Assembly: GCA_023431385.1 (NCBI GenBank)
Contig: JAEYWA010000201.1
Coordinates: 1 to 18,815 of the forward strand
DNA: 18,815 bases
From: Bacillota bacterium
Lineage (GTDB): Bacteria; Bacillota; Clostridia; Acetivibrionales; DSM-1351
Direction of reading: 5' to 3'
In this document: positions 14,399 through 18,815 of the stretch, one piece after another
How positions within the stretch are numbered: position 1 is the first letter of the stretch
How the letters are laid out: each line of letters begins with the position of its first letter
Position numbers and translations under genes: made by a program
Notes under the pieces: model-generated
Database searches by the model: none
Seen by the model: only the letters and a program-made list of their open reading frames with translations
What the model was told of the DNA's origin: nothing

Positions 14399-15784
14399 AT
14401 GTTTGACGTAGCAATAATTGGCTGTGGAATTTCCGGTATATTTGCCGGGTATGAATTTACAAAAAAGAATCCTGATTTGAAAATTGTAATGATAGAACAG
14501 GGTCATAATATTTTTGGTAGAAACTGTCCTATTGTTTCCAATAAAACAAAGGATTGTATCCGTTGTAAAACCTGCGATATAATGAGAGGCTTCGGCGGTG
14601 CGGGAGCTTTTTCCGATGGTAAATTTAACTTTACAACCGCATTCGGCGGATGGTTGAATGATTACCTTGACGATAAAGAGGTAATGGACCTGATTAACTA
14701 CGTTGATAGTGTAAATGTTGAGTTTGGTGCTACAAATGAGATTTTTTCAACCTATACCTCCGAAGCTAAGGCTATTGAAAAAAAGGCTCTTGAAAATGAT
14801 TTACATCTGTTACAGGCTGCAGTAAAGCATCTCGGAACAGAAAACAATCTGGAAATTCTGAAAAGACTCTATAATTATTTGCTGGAACGCCTTGAAATGC
14901 TATGCAATACACAGGTACTGAACATAACTCCAACTGGCGACGGTTATGCTGTGGAACTGCAAAACGAAAAGATTATTGAATGTAAATATCTTATTGTTGC
15001 GCCTGGAAGGTCCGGTGCTGAGTGGTTTTCTCAGCAGTGCAAACAGCTTAAGTTGGACATGATTAATAACCAGGTTGATATAGGTGTCCGAGTTGAACTG
15101 CCCGCAAAGGTGTTTGAGCATATAACTGACGTTGTTTATGAATCAAAGCTTGTATATAGAACAAAACAGTATGGCGACCTTGTGCGTACCTTCTGTATGA
15201 ATCCGTACGGACATGTTGTTTCTGAAAATGTTGATGGTATAGTTACTGTTAACGGTCATAGCTATACTGACCCAAGCCTCAGAAGTGAAAACACGAATTT
15301 TGCGCTCCTGGTAAGCAACAGATTTACTCATCCTTTCAACGAACCGTACCAGTACGGTAAAAGAATAGCTTCTTTGTCAAACATGCTTGGTGGCGGTGTT
15401 CTGGTTCAGAGGTTCGGAGACCTTATCAAGGGAGCCAGAACCAATGCCCACAGACTCGGACAGAGCTTCACTCACCCTACGCTTAACGCTACCCCAGGTG
15501 ATTTAAGCTTAGTTCTGACAAAGAGACACCTTGATAATATCATAGAAATGATTTATGCTCTGGACAAAATTGCTCCAGGTACAGCAAATTATGATACTTT
15601 ACTTTATGGGGTCGAAGTGAAGTTCTATAGCTCAAGACTTGAATTAACAAGGGAGCTGGAAACAAAACTTCCTAACATGTTCGCTATCGGTGACGGTGCA
15701 GGAGTGACAAGAGGTTTGTCACAGGCAAGTGCCAGCGGTGTTCATGTTGCAAGGACAATCTCCGAAAGGATAAGCAAGTCGTAG
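14399..15784 (+). CDS. FAD-dependent dehydrogenase, COG2509-type
   Basis: 461 aa flavoprotein. Residues 4-13 (VAIIGCGISG) form the Rossmann dinucleotide-binding loop. An N-terminal Cys cluster lies at C43, C53, C56 and C59 ('DCIRCKTCD'). Next comes FGGAGAFSDGK (65-75), which marks this uncharacterised dehydrogenase family, and 'APGRSGAEWF' at about 201-210. The C-terminal FAD-binding end is 'FAIGDGAGVTRGLSQASASG'. The substrate is not known for the family; the Cys motif could hold a metal or iron-sulfur centre. GGAGG lies about 8 bases before the ATG. The gene is monocistronic, with its own promoter and terminator. Confidence 0.88.
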   Translation: MFDVAIIGCGISGIFAGYEFTKKNPDLKIVMIEQGHNIFGRNCPIVSNKTKDCIRCKTCDIMRGFGGAGAFSDGKFNFTTAFGGWLNDYLDDKEVMDLINYVDSVNVEFGATNEIFSTYTSEAKAIEKKALENDLHLLQAAVKHLGTENNLEILKRLYNYLLERLEMLCNTQVLNITPTGDGYAVELQNEKIIECKYLIVAPGRSGAEWFSQQCKQLKLDMINNQVDIGVRVELPAKVFEHITDVVYESKLVYRTKQYGDLVRTFCMNPYGHVVSENVDGIVTVNGHSYTDPSLRSENTNFALLVSNRFTHPFNEPYQYGKRIASLSNMLGGGVLVQRFGDLIKGARTNAHRLGQSFTHPTLNATPGDLSLVLTKRHLDNIIEMIYALDKIAPGTANYDTLLYGVEVKFYSSRLELTRELETKLPNMFAIGDGAGVTRGLSQASASGVHVARTISERISKS

Positions 15785-15838
15785 TCCGTAAAACATTGCA
15801 AATGAGAAATATATCTCTTAAATATTAACTTTCTAGAA

Positions 15839-15877
15839 TTAAAAGGTTGGATGCTATTATCGGCACCAACCTTTTAA
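15839..15877 (+). terminator. Terminator after the FAD dehydrogenase, possibly bidirectional
   Basis: A perfect 12-bp stem pairs TTAAAAGGTTGG (15839-15850) with CCAACCTTTTAA (15866-15877). The T-rich 3' arm follows the plus-strand gene by 55 bases. On the other strand it lies about 115 bases past the azlD stop and could serve that operon too. Confidence 0.75.
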
Positions 15878-15991
15878 TATACTTGTCTATCTCATTAAGT
15901 TCCTTTATAACCTTAAATCTTCTACAGAGAATTTTGAAAAACCCAGTACATTTTTACGTCCCTACAAAATAAGAACGACTATATCCCTAAT

Positions 15992-16339
15992 TCAAAATAT
16001 CAGTAAATCAACTATACTATACTGCGTCAGCAGCATATATATTGCTGTTCCTGCAAATATACTCAAAAGAGTATTCTTTCTCCACAGATGTAATATTACA
16101 ATTACCAGTATTGCTGTACACTCATATAAACCGTATGAGCCTGTAGTGAATGATACACCTTTAAGGCAGTATACCACAAGTAGACCGATTACGGCGTAAG
16201 GTAAGACTTTACCCAGCCTAAGTATGTACTGCGGTGTTTCCCTGTCGGGCCTGAATATCATAAAGGGCAGGAATCTGGTGAGCATTGTACCCAGCATAAG
16301 CATTAGAATAGTAATTAGTGTCTGATATGAATTTAAAAT
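15992..16339 (-). CDS. azlD: AzlD-type branched-chain amino acid transporter subunit (apparent ATT start)
   Basis: 115 aa from ATT at 16339, or 103 aa from the conventional ATG at 16303. It is a small four-helix membrane protein; 'MLGTMLTRFLPFMIF' and 'LPYAVIGLLVVYCLKGVSF' are AzlD-like. With AzlC it is expected to export branched-chain amino acids. I prefer the ATT because GGAGGGG (16347-16353) sits 7 bases before it and no ribosome binding site precedes the ATG at 16303. No ATG, GTG or TTG lies between them. The extra residues ILNSYQTLITIL also complete the otherwise short first helix. The ATT start overlaps the azlC stop by 7 bases, as expected for coupled translation. Confidence 0.78.
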   Translation of the reverse strand: MLNSYQTLITILMLMLGTMLTRFLPFMIFRPDRETPQYILRLGKVLPYAVIGLLVVYCLKGVSFTTGSYGLYECTAILVIVILHLWRKNTLLSIFAGTAIYMLLTQYSIVDLLIF

Positions 16340-17049
16340 GAGAGATCCCCTCCTTTTCGGTCTTTCCTTCCTGTAAATGTAAAAATGATTAAAATTAAAA
16401 GCATTGAAGGTATAAGAAAATTATTTTGCCCGAATACTAAAAGACATACTACAGAACTGGCAACACCTACTATGGCAGGAAAATGATTTTTTTGCTCCAG
16501 CCATTGGTTTATAAAAATTACAACAAATAATGCTGTTAACGCAAAATCCAGTCCTTTAGTATTAAATCTGATAAACTCCCCCAGCAATGCACCTAATACA
16601 GAACCGATAATCCAATACCATCTGTTCAGTAATGCCACAAAGAACATGAACCAGTTACTGTCAATTCCCTTATCAGGTTTTGCAGAACATAATATTGAAA
16701 ATGTTTCGTCACACATAGAAAATATTAAGTAGGGCTTTAATCTTCCCGATTTCTTAAACTTTTCAAGCATAGATATACCATAAAAAATGTGTCGTGCATT
16801 AACCATTAAAGTGATTAAAAGTGCATACCAGGGATTAAACGAGGAGGCTAACAGGGTTACTCCAACATATTGCATTGATCCGGCAAATACAAGGAAGCTC
16901 ATCAGGAAGGTCCATCCTGCTCCGTAGCCTATAGATTTCATTAGTATGCCGTATGCTATTCCTAAAAAAAGAAACCCTGCTAAAACAGGTATTGTACATG
17001 GAAATGCAGCTCCAAGTGCATCAATTCTTGTTTTCATTGTTTTGTCCAA
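16333..17049 (-). CDS. azlC: AzlC-type branched-chain amino acid transporter
   Basis: 238 aa with about six to seven membrane helices. Family stretches include 'GFLFLGIAYGILMKSIGYGA' (21-40), 'FLVFAGSMQYVGVTLLASSF' (52-71), and 'NARHIFYGISMLEKF' (84-98), the most conserved part of AzlC. It is expected to be the main channel subunit for branched-chain amino acid (azaleucine) export with AzlD. The start is TTG at 17049: GGAG at 17057-17060 is 7 bases before it, whereas the in-frame ATG at 17037 is 19 bases away. It is co-transcribed with azlD. Confidence 0.88.
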   Translation of the reverse strand: MDKTMKTRIDALGAAFPCTIPVLAGFLFLGIAYGILMKSIGYGAGWTFLMSFLVFAGSMQYVGVTLLASSFNPWYALLITLMVNARHIFYGISMLEKFKKSGRLKPYLIFSMCDETFSILCSAKPDKGIDSNWFMFFVALLNRWYWIIGSVLGALLGEFIRFNTKGLDFALTALFVVIFINQWLEQKNHFPAIVGVASSVVCLLVFGQNNFLIPSMLLILIIFTFTGRKDRKGGDLSF

Positions 17050-17104
17050 AGTATTTCTCCAATCAAATTATTAACTTATTACTATTTTGTATTTGTTATA
17101 ACAT

Positions 17105-17133
17105 ATATTAAAATACTGCTTACCAGTTGTCAA
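17105..17133 (-). promoter_or_regulatory. Promoter of azlCD
   Basis: A perfect TTGACA (17128-17133, minus strand) is followed after 17 bases by TAATAT (17105-17110), a moderate -10. The predicted leader of about 50 bases has no obvious attenuator. Confidence 0.5.
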
Positions 17134-17170
17134 ACCCTGTATTAGTATTCAGTATTATTATAATTTAAAA

Positions 17171-17211
17171 TAAAATGGTAAATACCCAATTATTGGTTAT
17201 CTACCATTTTA
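17171..17211. terminator. Terminator after the cyclophilin gene
   Basis: TAAAATGGTA (17171-17180) pairs with TACCATTTTA (17202-17211). The inner part also pairs, with small mismatches, around CCAA-TTA-TTGG. Tails are T-rich on both strands. On the minus strand it lies 72 bases past the cyclophilin stop and ahead of the azlC promoter. Confidence 0.75.
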
Positions 17212-17282
17212 TGTTTAGTATTTATATAATATTCTTAAGCTGTAACCAGTATGGCTACATCAAGTTGACTTTATATACAAAT

Positions 17283-17804
17283 TTACACTTTTTCAGGTTC
17301 AGGATATTCAACACCAAAGGTATCAACAGTCACCTTCTTGATTTTTTGCTCATCCTTCGGCCTGTCATTGTAATCTCTTTTTACGCTTACTATTCTGTCG
17401 GCTTCCTCAATACCCTCTATTACTTTACCAAAGGCAGCATATTGACCGTCAAGGTGCGGAGCTTTTGCTACCATTACAAAGAACTGCGAACCAGCTGAAT
17501 TTGGAGCCATTGTTCTAGCCATAGATAAAATACCCTTATCATGTTTTAAATCATTCTTAAAGCCGTTAGCAGAAAATTCCCCCTTTATACTGTAGTCGGG
17601 ACCACCCATACCGGTACCCTCAGGGTCGCCTCCCTGTATCATAAAGCCGGGAATAACTCTATGGAATATTACTCCATCATAAAATCCCTTGTTTATAAGA
17701 GATATAAAGTTATTTACGGTATTAGGCGCTATTTCAGGATAAAGCTCTGCCTTCATAACATTTCCATTTTCCATTTCAATTGTAACGATTGGATTTTTAC
17801 TCAT
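17283..17804 (-). CDS. ppiB: Peptidyl-prolyl cis-trans isomerase, cyclophilin type
   Basis: 173 aa, the size of cytoplasmic bacterial cyclophilins; there is no signal peptide. It speeds proline isomerisation during protein folding. Active-site stretches are present: FHRVIPGFMIQGGDP (47-61, with the catalytic Arg49 and Gln57), MARTMAPNSAGSQFF (95-109), and HLDGQYAAFGKV (117-128). The loop before 'FG' has Tyr-Ala-Ala rather than the Trp-bearing version of human cyclophilin A, as is common in bacteria. AAGGAATG precedes the ATG at 17804. It is monocistronic. Confidence 0.95.
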   Translation of the reverse strand: MSKNPIVTIEMENGNVMKAELYPEIAPNTVNNFISLINKGFYDGVIFHRVIPGFMIQGGDPEGTGMGGPDYSIKGEFSANGFKNDLKHDKGILSMARTMAPNSAGSQFFVMVAKAPHLDGQYAAFGKVIEGIEEADRIVSVKRDYNDRPKDEQKIKKVTVDTFGVEYPEPEKV

Positions 17805-17875
17805 TTTTCATTCCTTTCAAAACCTCCGGTACAGATGTCACTGGAAGTCTTAGCTATATTTATATTGTCAGTACT

Positions 17876-17903
17876 ATTTTATAGTTTTCGAACCGGATGT
17901 CAA
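17876..17903 (-). promoter_or_regulatory. Promoter of ppiB
   Basis: A perfect TTGACA (17898-17903, minus strand) and TAAAAT (17876-17881) are 16 bases apart, about 72 bases before the ATG. Confidence 0.6.
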
Positions 17904-17921
17904 GTATATTCATTTATTTTG

Positions 17922-17930
17922 TGTTATACT
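17922..17930 (+). promoter_or_regulatory. Extended -10 promoter of the MFS transporter gene
   Basis: TGTTATACT is an extended -10 element (TGn before TATACT) 64 bases ahead of the ATG. No good -35 is seen. It sits back to back with the ppiB promoter. Confidence 0.45.
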
Positions 17931-17994
17931 CATAATGATACGCTTGAAATATAAATATTGCTTGTTTGGGTTTTAATAATTTTTGGGGTAATGT

Positions 17995-18815
17995 ATGTTT
18001 GGTATAATTTCTAGGATAAAAACTATAGATACAACATCAAAAAACACAATGTTTTTTATATTTGAAGGTGCTGTGGGTGCAATAATTCTGAATCTTGCAA
18101 ACCCTTTTTTTTCAATGTTTGCCAGGAGAATGGGTGCTAGTGATTATGAGATAGGCCTTGTTTCATCGCTTCCGGCACTGGTGGGCATTCTTGCCCTTGT
18201 GCCTGGAAGTCTCCTTGTAGACAGAAGCGGAAACAAAAAAAGAATCGTATCGGTGCTTATTCTGCTCGTTGGTATTATGTATCCGCTTGCAGCTTTAACA
18301 CCTTTTTTGGGTAGTTACAGGGTAACTCTGTTCGTTACAGTTATTGCATTAACGAACTGGCCATTTTCAGTTTTTAATATTTCCTGGCAGTCCTTTTTCT
18401 CAGACGTCATGGTGTCCAGTTTTAATTCGGCTTTTACCAGAAGAACCAGAGCAGCAACTGTCGTAGGTACTACTACTTCTTTAGCAGCAGGTTTGCTGCT
18501 TTCCTATATTCCTAAAAGCGACAGTGAAAGAATTATCATGTACCAGCTTTTTTTCTCCCTCTCTTTTGCCCTCGCAATAATACAAAGCTGGCTGCTCAAC
18601 CGGATCTCGGTACCTCATGTATTTAAATCCACTGAAGATAAGAACAACAATTATTCGATGATAAAGGAATGTCTTAACAACCTTCTCCACCACAAGGAAT
18701 TCAGAAGTTTTATTATATTATCATTCATATTCCATGTGTCCTGGCATATGGGATGGCCTTTATTCTTTATATATCAGGTAGATGTGATCGGAATAAATGA
18801 AGCATGGTTGAGTTA
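17995..18815 (+). CDS. Major facilitator superfamily transporter (partial, C-terminus off window)
   Basis: 273 codons are open from the ATG at 17995 to the right edge. GGGG at 17985-17988 lies 6 bases upstream; the ATG at 17991 is in another frame and stops early. Helices alternate with short loops. 'GASDYEIGLVSSLPALVGIL' followed by 'PGSLLVDRSGNKKR' is the helix 2-3 loop, with the MFS motif A-like D-R-x-G-N-K-K. A longer charged loop, 'PHVFKSTEDKNNNYSMIKEC', lies at about 206-225, consistent with the central loop between the two six-helix halves. The substrate cannot be told. Confidence 0.85.
   Translation, partial: MFGIISRIKTIDTTSKNTMFFIFEGAVGAIILNLANPFFSMFARRMGASDYEIGLVSSLPALVGILALVPGSLLVDRSGNKKRIVSVLILLVGIMYPLAALTPFLGSYRVTLFVTVIALTNWPFSVFNISWQSFFSDVMVSSFNSAFTRRTRAATVVGTTTSLAAGLLLSYIPKSDSERIIMYQLFFSLSFALAIIQSWLLNRISVPHVFKSTEDKNNNYSMIKECLNNLLHHKEFRSFIILSFIFHVSWHMGWPLFFIYQVDVIGINEAWLS

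Overview
The window looks like a low-GC Firmicutes chromosome, most likely a clostridium. Support comes from AT-rich intergenic DNA, Bacillus/Clostridium-type Shine-Dalgarno sequences, TTGACA/TATAAT-type promoters, a Firmicutes-style guanine riboswitch ahead of xpt, and AzlCD and PnrA/Nup-type transporters. I cannot name the species. There are no rRNA or tRNA genes, CRISPR arrays or recognisable insertion sequences.

Region 1 (about 1-6500) looks accessory. Nearly all of 1-4730 is one minus-strand reading frame for a giant secreted, adhesin-like protein. It has a signal peptide, two Ig-like segments, three long modules of five GLUG-type repeats each, then MBG/YDG-type repeats, and runs off the left edge without a stop. 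Its bases are clearly richer in G+C (about 47-63% in lines I counted) than the core genes (about 40% or less). A 357-base leader with a possible 29-aa ORF precedes it. Next comes a three-part regulator (excisionase-like HTH, PAS-like sensor, AraC HTH), then a degraded coding remnant.

Region 2 (6518-12255) is a purine uptake and salvage block on the minus strand. In transcription order it holds a guanine riboswitch with terminator, xpt, a PnrA/BmpA-type lipoprotein, a double ABC ATPase and two permeases. The last three genes overlap by single bases. The riboswitch has the C that specifies guanine/hypoxanthine, and no terminator is visible between xpt and the lipoprotein gene, so guanine may control both salvage and, by readthrough, nucleoside import. 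The lipoprotein gene also has its own strong promoter, a 24-bp dyad in its leader, and a 19-bp hairpin between it and the ATPase gene.

Region 3 (12329-18815) is ordinary core-type DNA: a QueT-family transporter with a roughly 260-nt structured leader; a divergent WecA/TagO-type glycosyl-phosphate transferase; a plus-strand FAD-dependent dehydrogenase of the COG2509 type; an azlC-azlD amino-acid exporter pair that appears to use TTG and ATT starts; a cyclophilin; and the start of an MFS transporter cut by the right edge.

The most interesting items are the unassigned queT leader RNA, the apparent ATT start of azlD, the 3x5 repeat architecture of the adhesin, and the dyad in the nucleoside-transporter leader.
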